This document shows positions 43,954 through 53,139 of a DNA stretch of 64,000 bases, one piece after another. Made by a program: the position numbers and the translations under genes. Each line of letters starts with the position of its first letter. Positions within the stretch are counted from its first letter, which is position 1. Origin of the DNA: Rhizobium giardinii bv. giardinii H152 (lineage in GTDB: Bacteria; Pseudomonadota; Alphaproteobacteria; Rhizobiales; Rhizobiaceae); assembly GCF_000379605.1 (NCBI RefSeq), contig NZ_KB902646.1, positions 62,001 through 126,000 of the forward strand. Direction: 5' to 3'. Under the pieces are notes generated by a model. The model saw only the letters and a program-made list of their open reading frames with translations. It had not been told where the DNA came from and searched no databases.

Positions 43954-44377
43954 TTGAATACTCCGGAGCCATAACGCGCCTTAAACTACGGCGTGACATA
44001 TGCACCTTCGTCGCCCGGCTGGCTGGTCACGGTGGGACACTGCTACATGGCGTTTAAATCCCCATAGGGCGGGTCAGTTTCCCTTGCTCTTTCGAAGGAA
44101 GGTGGATCCGAAGTGGTAGGTCTTCGCTGGTTCAAGGGTGTGGAGAATCTCGCCCGACAATGCGCCTGCGTGATCAGGTTCTTCTGTCAGCCATCGGTCC
44201 GAGGACCCACCAGGATTGATCCCCGCGTGATCGACGGCGTGCGCCCGGCAGACCTCCAGCAGAAGGATCTCGACATGATTGGCGATCGGCGCAACGATGC
44301 GCCGAAGCGTGCCCTGATAGGAGATAGCTGAAGTCCTGTTGTACTTGCTGTCCCTCCGACGCTACGCGAAGCGGAAA
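43954..44377. other. Intergenic region between AraC gene and operon end
   Basis: 424 bp with no supported gene. The small plus frame at 44113 has no recognisable domain; a minus-strand frame is mildly protein-like but unassigned. Confidence 0.4.
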
Positions 44378-46003
44378 TCAGCCTCCGCCGGCGATCATCG
44401 CCGCCGCCTTCTCCGCGATCATGATGACCGGCGAGTTGGTGTTGCCCGAAACGATCGCCGGCATGATCGACGCGTCGACCACCCGCAGGTTCCCAATCCC
44501 GTGAACGCGCAACTGCGGATCGACGACCGCCCTCGTATCGCTGCCCATCTTGCAGGTGCCGACGGGATGAAAGATCGTCGTCGCGATATCGCCTGCCCGC
44601 CGGATGAGCTCCTCGTCGCTCTGGAACTCCGTGCCCGGCAGCATCTCCTGCGGCCGGTATTTCTCGATCGCTTTCGCCGCCATCAACCGGCGGGCCTGAC
44701 GGATCGCTTTTGTCACGACGATCCGGTCGCCGGCAGTCGACAGGTAATTGGGCCGGATTTCCGGCGGTGCCGACACGTCCGGGCCGGTGATGTGTACCGT
44801 TCCCCGGCTTTCCGGCCGCAGGTTGCAGACGGAAACGGTGACGGCCGGGTAACGGTGTAGCGGCTCGCCGAGGCGATCGGTGCTGAGCGGCTGCACGTGA
44901 TATTCGAGATCGGCGGTCGCCACGGCGGGATCGCTCCTGGCGAAGATGCCGAGCTGGCTCGGTGCCATCGACAGTGGCCCGGAGCGCCTGAACGCATATT
45001 CCAGCCCCATGCCGGCCCGGGTGAAGAGGTTGTGATAGAGCTGGTTCAGCGTCTTAGCGCCTTCGATGCGAAACACGGTGCGAATCTGCAGGTGATCCTG
45101 CAGGTTTTCGCCGACGCCGGGCAGTTCATGGCCGACATCGATGCCGGTATTTGACAAAACGTCCGGGCGACCGATCCCCGAAAGCTCCAGGACCTTCGGC
45201 GAATTGATCGCGCCTGCCGAGAGGATCACTTCCCGATTGGCATACGCGATATGCGGCTGGCCGTTCACCCGGAAGCGAACGCCCGTTGCCCGTCTGCGAT
45301 CGAGTTCCAGCCGCTCGGTTTCGGCGCCGGTCAGAACACGCAGGTTGGGCCGCTTCATCGCCGGGCGCAGAAAAGCTTTCGTCGTGTTCCAGCGCAACCC
45401 GCCGCGCTGGTTCACCTCGAAGTAACCCGATCCTTCGTTGTCGCCCGCGTTGAAATCCTCCGTCTTTGCGATGCCGAGTTCCTCGGCCGCATCGCGGAAG
45501 GCGTCGAGGATCGGCCAGGAGAGCCGCTGCTTCTCAACCCGCCATTCGCCGCCGGCCCCATGGATCCGGGATTTGCCGCGATAGTTGTCCTCCGATTTGA
45601 GGAAATAGGGCAAGACATCGTCCCAGCCCCAGCCGGTGTTGCCCGCCTGCCGCCAGCCGTCATAGTCGGCCGCCTGCCCCCGCATGTAGATCATGCCGTT
45701 GATCGACGAGCAGCCTCCGAGCACCTTCCCGCGCGGGTAGGGCAGGGAGCGGCCGTTCAGCCCTTCTTCCGCCGCCGTCGTCATCATCCAGTCGGTGCGT
45801 GGATTGCCCATGCAGTAGAGATAGCCGATCGGTATATGCACCCAGTGATAGCGGTCGCTTCCGCCGGCCTCCAGGAGCAAAATCCGCGTCCCCGGATCGG
45901 CCGACAACCGGTTTGCCAGCACACAGCCGGCGGAACCCGCGCCGACGATGATGAAATCGTAAGAGCCCGCATCAACGGCGGTTTCATTCGCATGCCCGTT
46001 CAC
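44378..46003 (-). CDS. GMC-family oxidoreductase, choline dehydrogenase-like
   Basis: FAD-dependent alcohol dehydrogenase, 541 aa. The FAD motif is FIIVGAGSAGCVLANRL near the N-terminus, GMC signature 1 is PRGKVLGGCSSINGMIYMRG and the C-terminal catalytic His region is FHPVGTCKMG. The open frame reaches 46051; the GTG at 46003 is chosen since it overlaps the kinase stop (GTGA) and AGGAGAAG lies five to twelve bases upstream. Last gene of the sugar operon; it may oxidise the imported polyol or sugar. Membrane-associated or soluble, no signal peptide seen. Confidence 0.9.
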   Translation of the reverse strand: MNGHANETAVDAGSYDFIIVGAGSAGCVLANRLSADPGTRILLLEAGGSDRYHWVHIPIGYLYCMGNPRTDWMMTTAAEEGLNGRSLPYPRGKVLGGCSSINGMIYMRGQAADYDGWRQAGNTGWGWDDVLPYFLKSEDNYRGKSRIHGAGGEWRVEKQRLSWPILDAFRDAAEELGIAKTEDFNAGDNEGSGYFEVNQRGGLRWNTTKAFLRPAMKRPNLRVLTGAETERLELDRRRATGVRFRVNGQPHIAYANREVILSAGAINSPKVLELSGIGRPDVLSNTGIDVGHELPGVGENLQDHLQIRTVFRIEGAKTLNQLYHNLFTRAGMGLEYAFRRSGPLSMAPSQLGIFARSDPAVATADLEYHVQPLSTDRLGEPLHRYPAVTVSVCNLRPESRGTVHITGPDVSAPPEIRPNYLSTAGDRIVVTKAIRQARRLMAAKAIEKYRPQEMLPGTEFQSDEELIRRAGDIATTIFHPVGTCKMGSDTRAVVDPQLRVHGIGNLRVVDASIMPAIVSGNTNSPVIMIAEKAAAMIAGGG

Positions 46004-47529
46004 GCAACTTCTCCTGATACCGTAGCCCCGAACGCCGTCAACCGCCGCCACAGCGGCGCCATGGCATCGGCGATGTCCCGATAGAGGTCGTATCGCCGGG
46101 CATAATGCGCCTCAAGCGCGACGTTCGGACGATAGAACCGCTCGGTGCGCACCATTGTAGCGGCACCATCGGCGAAATCGGAAAAGATTTCCACGCCAGT
46201 CCCGGCCGCAATCGCAGCCCCCAACGCGCCGGTTTCCCTCGATTGCGCCACGGAAACGGGAACTCCAAGCACATCGGCAAAGATCTGCGGCCAGAGCAGG
46301 CTGCGCGAACCGCCGCCAGACAGCACTGCCTCGTTGAAGACGGCGCCCGCCTTGCGCATCGTCTCGACATGCTGGCGGTGGCCGAAAGCGACGCCCTCGA
46401 GGAGGGCGCGAACCAAGTGGCCCTGCGTATGCCAGCCAGCTACGCCATAGAAGCCTGCGCGCGCGTTTCCGTCCTGTTGGGCCCCGTAGAGAAAGGGATG
46501 GTAGAGCGGGTCGTCCCCCGCCGGTTCGATGGCCGATGCGAGATCGCAACAGACATCGAAAGGCGAGCGGCCGGTCGTTTCGATATCCGCGAAGAATGCG
46601 CGCACCAGCCACTCAAGGTTCGCCGCCGATGTCGCGCTCGATTCGATCGCCAAGTATCGGTGCCGGTCGAAGGTTGACGACATGAACACCGGACCATCGA
46701 GTTCCGGCCGGTCGACAATCACCTGATTGATGCTCCAGGTACCGGCGATGATGGAGGCGGCGCCGGTACGCGTTACCCCGGAACCGACGGCCGAGGCGAC
46801 GACGTCGAACAGACCGCCAACGACGGGCGTGCCAGGCGCAAGGCCGGTCCGCGCTGCCGCCGCCTCGGTTACATGCCCGGCGATATCGGCACTCTCGATC
46901 AGTGGCGGCAAAAGTCCCAAGCATTCACCCAGGCCATAGGCATCCATCAGGTCGCGATCGTAACGACGCGCCGCGACATTGAGTAGGCCGCAGCCGGTCA
47001 TGTCGGAAACCTCGCTGACGCGCTGCTCCGTCAAGCGGTTGACGATGAAGTCCTTGCAGAGAAAGACGGTACCGATCTGAGCAAAAATGTCGGGCCGGTG
47101 GCGCTTTAGCCAAGCAAGCAGCGTCGGCGTCTGCGACGGCCATGGCCTTTGCTGTCCGATTGGATAGGTCCGATCCCCAACACCTTGAGCTTTCCATTCC
47201 TCCACCAGCCCTGCCGCCCGCGTGTCGAGCGACTGGATCCCGAGAAGCGGCTGGCCATCATGATCCAGCGCATAAAGACCATTGCCGTGCCCTGCACATC
47301 CGATCGCGGCGATTTCGCCTGGCCGGATCCCTGCTTGTTCGATGCAGGCCCGGATCACCTGCCGCGCGTTGTCCCAGAGTTCGTCCAGCCCGCGCTCGAC
47401 ATGACCGGAACACGGCATAACGCTATGCCCCTCCGCCGACGCTGTTGCGATTTCGTTCCCCTGCCGGTCGAAAATCACCGCCTTGATGACGGTGTTGCCG
47501 GCATCAAGCCCCAACAGATACTCTCCCAT
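46000..47529 (-). CDS. FGGY-family carbohydrate kinase
   Basis: Sugar kinase, 509 aa. N-terminal phosphate 1 motif LLGLDAGNTVIKAVIFDRQG, middle GCGLLNVAARRYDRDLMDAYGL and C-terminal FGGY signature region (GAVFNEAVLSGGGSRSLLWPQIFADVLGVPV) are present. It resembles xylulokinase/LsrK/EryA branches without a decisive feature for one. Predicted to phosphorylate the oxidised or imported sugar for the aldolase encoded 12 bp upstream. Overlaps the GMC gene by four bases. Confidence 0.9.
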   Translation of the reverse strand: MGEYLLGLDAGNTVIKAVIFDRQGNEIATASAEGHSVMPCSGHVERGLDELWDNARQVIRACIEQAGIRPGEIAAIGCAGHGNGLYALDHDGQPLLGIQSLDTRAAGLVEEWKAQGVGDRTYPIGQQRPWPSQTPTLLAWLKRHRPDIFAQIGTVFLCKDFIVNRLTEQRVSEVSDMTGCGLLNVAARRYDRDLMDAYGLGECLGLLPPLIESADIAGHVTEAAAARTGLAPGTPVVGGLFDVVASAVGSGVTRTGAASIIAGTWSINQVIVDRPELDGPVFMSSTFDRHRYLAIESSATSAANLEWLVRAFFADIETTGRSPFDVCCDLASAIEPAGDDPLYHPFLYGAQQDGNARAGFYGVAGWHTQGHLVRALLEGVAFGHRQHVETMRKAGAVFNEAVLSGGGSRSLLWPQIFADVLGVPVSVAQSRETGALGAAIAAGTGVEIFSDFADGAATMVRTERFYRPNVALEAHYARRYDLYRDIADAMAPLWRRLTAFGATVSGEVA

Positions 47530-47541
47530 GAAGAACTCCTC

Positions 47542-48384
47542 CTAACCCTGCCGGTAGAGAGCGAATGCCTCTTCGCCGCCTGCATCCTTATGCACAATCG
47601 CCATCAGGCCGCGCACGACGGCGCTCGGATTGGCGTGCTGGTAGATGTTACGCCCGTAGACCATGCCCATTGCGCCCTGCCGCATCAAGGCCGCGGACTT
47701 GTCGAACACCGCGCGAAGATCCTCCTTGCCGCCGCCACGCACCAGAACCGGGCATCGCGCCGCCTCGACCACCCTGTGGAACTCTTCAGGATCGGCCGTC
47801 GGATCGGCCTTGACGATATCTGCCCCCATCTCGCGGGCAAGCCGCGTCAGCGTCACGATCTTGTCGGCATCGCCATCGACCATATACCCGCCTTTTTCGG
47901 TGACCGGCTGCATGACCAGTGGTTCGATCATCAGTGGCATGCCGTACCGGTCGCAATCGGCCCTGACGCGGGAGATATTCCCAACGCATTGGCGGAACAG
48001 ATCCGGCTCGTCCGGGAGCATGAAGAGATTGACGACCACGCACGCAGCATCCATTTCGAGCGCACCGATCAGCGGTTCGGTCTCGTTTTGCAGCACGGCC
48101 CACATGTCGCGGTGGCGGATACGGTTATACGGATTGCCCATGTCGATGCGCATGACCAACGCCGGCTTGTCCTTGCCGGATATGTCCTGCAGGAGATCGG
48201 CCTGGCCGTAGTTCATTTGGATCGCGTCGGGCGCGGCGTCGACCAGTGTCTTAACGACAGTGGGCATGTCCTCGAGCCCGTTCAGGAAGGATGGTTCGTT
48301 GCAGACGCCATGATCGATCGCCACGTCGAGGCAACGGCCCCCGCCGAACAGACGGTTCATCCGGACCTTGCGGTTGTGTCGCAT
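47542..48384 (-). CDS. Class I DhnA/LsrF-type aldolase
   Basis: A 280-residue TIM-barrel aldolase of the DeoC/FbaB (DhnA)/LsrF family. The Schiff-base Lys is predicted in MGADIVKADPT (about residue 180), with CLDVAIDHGV near the start, PVLVRGGGKED (phosphate-binding glycines) and GMVYGRNIYQH near the end. ATG at 48384 follows GGAGC; the gene overlaps the dehydrogenase upstream by 28 bases. It would cleave a phosphorylated sugar made by the kinase at 46000. Confidence 0.88.
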   Translation of the reverse strand: MRHNRKVRMNRLFGGGRCLDVAIDHGVCNEPSFLNGLEDMPTVVKTLVDAAPDAIQMNYGQADLLQDISGKDKPALVMRIDMGNPYNRIRHRDMWAVLQNETEPLIGALEMDAACVVVNLFMLPDEPDLFRQCVGNISRVRADCDRYGMPLMIEPLVMQPVTEKGGYMVDGDADKIVTLTRLAREMGADIVKADPTADPEEFHRVVEAARCPVLVRGGGKEDLRAVFDKSAALMRQGAMGMVYGRNIYQHANPSAVVRGLMAIVHKDAGGEEAFALYRQG

Positions 48385-50105
48385 TCTTTGCTCCTTTTTT
48401 GGTTTCTTGCGGCAAGCATGCCTTCGTTGAGGCCATGACGGTCGCGAAGCTGTGTGAGAAAACGGGTTCGTTCGAAGGCGCGCTGCGTGGGAACCCACTG
48501 CTTTTCCATGGCAAGCAGATCGAGCGCCGTGTCGGTCATCTCCAAGGAGAGTTCGCCAGTGACCGCCAAATCTGTCCTGCGCAGGAGCAGATCGTCGAGA
48601 TGTTCGACGGCTTCGTTGCGGATCAGGAAAAGGAGTTCGCGCTCGGAATAGCTGGATTGCGGCACCGGCGCGTCCGGTTCGGCGGCGATGAAGCTGGCTA
48701 CGATCTCGGCCTGTGTGCCATAGCGAGAGAACAGCTGGGCTGAACGCTCGGGGGCAACCCCGGTTCTGGCTGCCAGCTTGGATAGCCACGCCGCGACGTC
48801 TGTGGGAAACCCGCGCCCGCCGCCGATGCGACGCTCGGTTGTCTCAACTTGACGGGAACGCCCCAGCCTATCCAGCGCCATATCGGCTGCGAGCGCGCCA
48901 AAGGACCGGAACGTCGTCCATTTGCCGCCGATCATGCAGAGCACCGGCGGACTTCCCGCGGCGGCCTCAACAAGAGAGCAGAAATGGTCACGCGGGATTC
49001 GCCCAGTAACGCTGTCGCTGCTGGCCGGCAGGGGTCGAACGCCGGCGAACTGGAAAACGATGTCCTGGGGCCCGATTTCGACATGCGGCAGCACGAAGGC
49101 GAGCGATTGAAGAATGTAATCCCGCTCGTCGGCCTCGCAGCGCACGCTTTCCGGATCGTCGGTACGAATATCGGTGGAGCCGACCAGCACCTTGCCGAGA
49201 TAGGGAAACAGGATGCAAATACGCCCGTCCTCGTTCTCGTAGTAGATCATGTGACCGGCCAAAGCCTCGCGGAGTTCGGCATTGTCGATGATCAGATGGG
49301 AACCCTTGGTGCCACCCATCAGTGGACCCGGTGGGGTTTCCGGCGAAAACAGAAGCTTGTTGGTGATATCGATCCAGCCGCCTGTCGCATTGATCACAAG
49401 GCCTGGCTCGACATTAACAGCGGTTCCGCCGACCCGGTCCGTCACCCAATAGCCGCCATCCTCGTCACGCCGGATATCCGCATAGTTCAGCGCCCGGGCT
49501 CCCGGATGCTCCGTGAGACCATCCTGCAGCAATTCAATACCCAGGCGTTCCGGATGGCTGACCCAGGCATCGAAATAGGTGGCAGAACTCTTGATATTTG
49601 GATTGAGCGCTGGCCATTTTTCGAGCGTTGTGCGGCGTCCGCGAAATTGATGTCGTGGCATCAGGGCGCGCTTGCGGGTCAGGAAGTCGTAGATGCCCAA
49701 GCCGGCCTTGATGACGAGCGCTCCGCGACGGCTCGGCCGACGAGTTAAGCCGAGGAACCGTGCGATGCCGTTTCCAAGACCGGAGAAAATATCGAAGACT
49801 GGCACTGTCGTCGGCAGCGGTGCAACGTAATGCGGCGCGTTGCGCAGCAGTCGGTCGCGCTCGACAAGCGATTCCTGCACGAGCCTGAACTCTCCGTTTT
49901 CGAGGTAGCGCAACCCGCCATGCACCATGCGCGACAGCGCGGCGCTGGCGCCGGAGCAATAGTCGTGCTTCTCCACGAGCAGCACGCTTAATCCCTGCAG
50001 CGCCAATTCCCGAAAGACGCTGATGCCGTTGATGCCGCCACCGACGACGCACACGTCCACCTTCGGGCTTCGGCGGAGCCCGTTCAATGTTTCTTCCCGT
50101 TTCAT
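48357..50105 (-). CDS. GlpD-like FAD-dependent sugar-phosphate dehydrogenase
   Basis: A 582-residue protein of the aerobic glycerol-3-phosphate dehydrogenase family: VCVVGGGINGISVFRELALQG (FAD), YCSGASAALSRMVHGGLRYLENGEF and GGKWTTFRSFGALAADMA. The family also contains erythritol-1-phosphate dehydrogenase (EryB), and the surrounding kinase and SorC regulator favour a polyol-phosphate rather than glycerol phosphate as substrate. Electrons would go to the quinone pool. Family firm, substrate inferred. Confidence 0.9.
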   Translation of the reverse strand: MKREETLNGLRRSPKVDVCVVGGGINGISVFRELALQGLSVLLVEKHDYCSGASAALSRMVHGGLRYLENGEFRLVQESLVERDRLLRNAPHYVAPLPTTVPVFDIFSGLGNGIARFLGLTRRPSRRGALVIKAGLGIYDFLTRKRALMPRHQFRGRRTTLEKWPALNPNIKSSATYFDAWVSHPERLGIELLQDGLTEHPGARALNYADIRRDEDGGYWVTDRVGGTAVNVEPGLVINATGGWIDITNKLLFSPETPPGPLMGGTKGSHLIIDNAELREALAGHMIYYENEDGRICILFPYLGKVLVGSTDIRTDDPESVRCEADERDYILQSLAFVLPHVEIGPQDIVFQFAGVRPLPASSDSVTGRIPRDHFCSLVEAAAGSPPVLCMIGGKWTTFRSFGALAADMALDRLGRSRQVETTERRIGGGRGFPTDVAAWLSKLAARTGVAPERSAQLFSRYGTQAEIVASFIAAEPDAPVPQSSYSERELLFLIRNEAVEHLDDLLLRRTDLAVTGELSLEMTDTALDLLAMEKQWVPTQRAFERTRFLTQLRDRHGLNEGMLAARNQKRSKECDTTARSG

Positions 50106-50117
50106 GATGGCGACTCG

Positions 50118-51113
50118 CTACCTGTCCATGGTCGTCAGTTTGGCCGATATGGCCGCGTCGACGACCGAAAGGTCGTCCTTATCGAGCCTGATGGTTCCGG
50201 CCCGGGCATTGTCGAGCGCCTGGTTCGCATTGCGCGCGCCGCAGAGGGCAAAGGTCACGCCGGGCTGCGCAAGCGTCCAGGCGATCACCGTTTGTGCGAT
50301 ACTTGCGCCATGCTTCTCTGCAATGGGCCGGATCGCTGCCGCGAAGGCTGCTGCCTTTTCGCGGTTGGAAACCGAAAAGCGCGAATTGTCCTTGCGCTGG
50401 TCGTCACCGGCAAAGATGCGGTCGGGACCGATCGTGCCGGAGAGCAGACCGAGCGCCAGCGAGGAATAGCTGAGCGTTGCAATGCGGTTCGCCCTCGCCA
50501 GCGGTACGAGATGGGTCTCGATCTCGCGATCAATCATGCTGAAACGCTCCTGTATCGCATCGAGCCCGCCGAGCGCGACATAGGTCTCCAGGTCTGCCCG
50601 GCTGACATTGCTCGCTCCGATCGCCCGGATCTTGCCGGACGCACGCAGCTCCTCGAGCGCTCGCAACGTCTCCTCGAGCGGCGTCGTCGAGTCCTGCCAA
50701 TGCGTGATGTAGAGATCGATATAGTCGGTGCCGAGTCTTGTCAGACTGCTCTCGACCTCATGTAGGATTGCGTCGCGGCCAAGGTACCGGTGCACCGGCT
50801 TTCCGTCCTGATCGAAGAAGTGCTCACCCTTTTGCGTATGCCAGACCAGACCGCATTTCGTCGCGATCACCGCCTTGTCGCGGCGACCGGAAAGCGCCTT
50901 GCCGACGATTTCTTCGGAGCGGCCGAGCCCATAGGCCGGTGCCGTGTCGATCAGCGTCACGCCGGCATCGAGCGATGCCTGGATCGCGGCAATCGATTCC
51001 TTCTCGTCCGTGCCGCCCCACATCCAGCCGCCGATCGCCCACGTGCCCAGCCCCACTGCCGAGGCCAAGACGCCGGACTTTCCGATCTCGCGCATCACCT
51101 GCTCGCCGCTCAT
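50118..51113 (-). CDS. Aldo/keto reductase
   Basis: NAD(P)H-dependent TIM-barrel reductase, 331 aa. Motifs: GLGTWAIGGWMWGG, LIDTAPAYGLGRSEE (catalytic Asp and Tyr), VIATKCGL (Lys), YITHWQDS (His) and the C-terminal NADP-binding segment. ATG at 51113 overlaps the regulator stop (ATGA); another ATG at 51119 is possible. Probably interconverts a sugar and a sugar alcohol or lactone in the same pathway. Confidence 0.9.
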   Translation of the reverse strand: MSGEQVMREIGKSGVLASAVGLGTWAIGGWMWGGTDEKESIAAIQASLDAGVTLIDTAPAYGLGRSEEIVGKALSGRRDKAVIATKCGLVWHTQKGEHFFDQDGKPVHRYLGRDAILHEVESSLTRLGTDYIDLYITHWQDSTTPLEETLRALEELRASGKIRAIGASNVSRADLETYVALGGLDAIQERFSMIDREIETHLVPLARANRIATLSYSSLALGLLSGTIGPDRIFAGDDQRKDNSRFSVSNREKAAAFAAAIRPIAEKHGASIAQTVIAWTLAQPGVTFALCGARNANQALDNARAGTIRLDKDDLSVVDAAISAKLTTMDR

Positions 51114-52120
51114 GCCCATTTCCCTTCGCTATTTGCGAGTGACAGGACGCGCGCACCTGTCGCTTCGTCCGTCACCAGTGTATCGAGGTGGTTGCCGCGC
51201 AGAACGCTGAGGATCGGACCCGCCTTGTTCGGCCCGCTCGCCACTCCGATCTTCGTCGGGATTGACGCAAACTCGGGAAGCGTCAGCGACACCAGTGCAC
51301 GGTTGAGGCTGTAGTCGCAGACCTGGCCCTGATCGTCCAGAAGATGCGCGAGCAATTCGCATGAGGCGCCGGAGCGCTCGATCGCCGCGCGGTCGGTGCT
51401 CGACGACGGATGCAGGTCGTAGTAGCTGGAGTCGTCCGACAGGATCGAACCGATGCCCACCACCGCCACCTTGGCCTCGCGTGCCCGTTTGAAGACATCG
51501 GCGACGGAGCGCATGTTGATCAGCATTGTCCGCTCGGCAGCGTCGTCGGCAAAAAGCGGCGCGTGAATCTGGAACGATCGGCCGCCAAGCCGATCGGCCA
51601 TCAGCGTCGAGACGTGGTTGACGTCGGTATAGTGCTTGCCCTGGACACAGCCTGTCGCCGGGATCACCTCGACATCGAAGCGCCGGGGCGGTTGCAGGCC
51701 AGCGACAACGGCGCTGACGCCCTTGCCGCCCGTGATGCAGATCGTGTCACCATCGGCGATCTCCTCCAACAGCAGCCGGGCGGCCGCCTCGCCCACGGCC
51801 TGGAGCGCGGTCTGTGGATTGTCGGATACAGTCGGGACAACGACGGCGCGGCTGATGCCGCCGAGCGCCAGAAGCTGCTCTTCCATGTCGACAAGCGGCT
51901 CGACTGGCGACTTGATCTTTATCTCGACGAGACCGAGCTGGCGACCACGCTTGATTAAGCGGTTGACCGTGGCATGGGAGATCCCGAGCTGATCAGCGAT
52001 CTGCGCTTGCGTCAGCCCCTCGAGGAAATGCAGAACCAGCGCCTGATGCATCTGGCGTGCGATGACGACTTCCTCGCGCGCCACGGATTTGGGTTTGGCA
52101 ATGGGCCTGTTGAGCGACAT
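51110..52120 (-). CDS. SorC-family (DeoR/LsrR/EryD-type) sugar-responsive regulator
   Basis: A 336-residue regulator with an N-terminal helix-turn-helix (LTQAQIADQLGISHATVNRLIKRGRQLGLV, about residues 37-66) and a sugar-phosphate-sensing SorC domain (GDTICITGGKGVSAVVAGL). ATG at 52120 lies just after the permease stop; a longer frame to 52171 has no merit. It probably represses the operon in which it sits and is relieved by a phosphorylated intermediate; candidate operators are the AATATATTTC repeats at 55907-55935. Confidence 0.9.
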   Translation of the reverse strand: MSLNRPIAKPKSVAREEVVIARQMHQALVLHFLEGLTQAQIADQLGISHATVNRLIKRGRQLGLVEIKIKSPVEPLVDMEEQLLALGGISRAVVVPTVSDNPQTALQAVGEAAARLLLEEIADGDTICITGGKGVSAVVAGLQPPRRFDVEVIPATGCVQGKHYTDVNHVSTLMADRLGGRSFQIHAPLFADDAAERTMLINMRSVADVFKRAREAKVAVVGIGSILSDDSSYYDLHPSSSTDRAAIERSGASCELLAHLLDDQGQVCDYSLNRALVSLTLPEFASIPTKIGVASGPNKAGPILSVLRGNHLDTLVTDEATGARVLSLANSEGKWA

Positions 52121-52121
52121 G

Positions 52122-53111
52122 TCAGATAGCCTTACGCTGATGCAGGAAATGATCGATGGAGACGGCGGCAAGCAGAATGCATCCTTTGATCATGTCCTGC
52201 CAATAGACGGAGACATCGAGCAGGATCAACGAACTCGTTACCACCGAGAGCAGAGCGATGCCGAGGATCGCGCCGAGGATCGTACCCGACCCGCCCTTGA
52301 GCGAGGCACCGCCGATCACCGCTGCTGCGATGATATTGAGCTCCATGCCGGCGCCGAAGGTCGGGGTGGCAGCACCGAAGCGGGACATATAGATGACGCC
52401 CGCGACGCCGGACAGCGTGGCGCAAAGCACGGTCACCCAGAATTTCACGTGGCTCGTCTTGATGCCTGAATAAAGCGCGGCTCTTTCGTTGCTGCCTGTG
52501 TAGAAGACTTTGCGGAAGGCAGTTGCACGGCGAAGCAGGAAGTCGAACAGGATGACGACTCCAACGAAGATCAGGATGACGTAGGGGACGCCATAAAACG
52601 TGCCCTGTCCCACTGCCTTAAAGCTTGGCGGCAGCGTGAAGAGCGACAGGGGAGTGCCCTTGGTGATGATCAGGCAAATGCCGCGGACGATGACCATGGC
52701 CGCAAGCGAGGTGATGAAGTGATTTAGCCCGACCACCGTGACAAAGAAGCCCATGATGCAGCCGATAACAGCGCTGGCGAGGATTCCCGCCAGCGAAGCG
52801 GTCCACGGATCGACTCCCATGAGGAACAGCGATCCGGATAACACCATCGAAAAGCAGACGACCGAGCCGACCGACAGATCGATGCCGCCGACGATCAGAA
52901 GAATGGTCATGCCGACGACGACAATACCTTCGACCGAGAAGGACATCAGCATCGCCCGGAAATTGCCGAGCGTCAGGAAATGCTGCGAGGCAAAACTCAT
53001 GACGATGCAGAGGGCAAGGATTATTGCGATCAGCCCAGCTTCGCGCATTGTTGCCAGCTTTTTCCAGCCGGGGGCGTGCGCCGGGTGTCCCGAAAACGTG
53101 TCGACTGCCAT
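52122..53111 (-). CDS. Ribose-type (CUT2) ABC transporter permease
   Basis: Inner-membrane permease, 329 aa, with eight to ten helices and the family phrases ILLIVGGIDLSVGSVVCF and GAGMELNIIAAAVIGGASLKGGSGT. The frame is open to an ATG at 53150 that would overlap the ATPase, but the ATG at 53111 with GGAGAG nearby is preferred. One permease only, so it would act as a homodimer. Confidence 0.93.
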   Translation of the reverse strand: MAVDTFSGHPAHAPGWKKLATMREAGLIAIILALCIVMSFASQHFLTLGNFRAMLMSFSVEGIVVVGMTILLIVGGIDLSVGSVVCFSMVLSGSLFLMGVDPWTASLAGILASAVIGCIMGFFVTVVGLNHFITSLAAMVIVRGICLIITKGTPLSLFTLPPSFKAVGQGTFYGVPYVILIFVGVVILFDFLLRRATAFRKVFYTGSNERAALYSGIKTSHVKFWVTVLCATLSGVAGVIYMSRFGAATPTFGAGMELNIIAAAVIGGASLKGGSGTILGAILGIALLSVVTSSLILLDVSVYWQDMIKGCILLAAVSIDHFLHQRKAI

Positions 53112-53139
53112 GGTTGTCTCTCCCGTCCGTGTTTTCTCT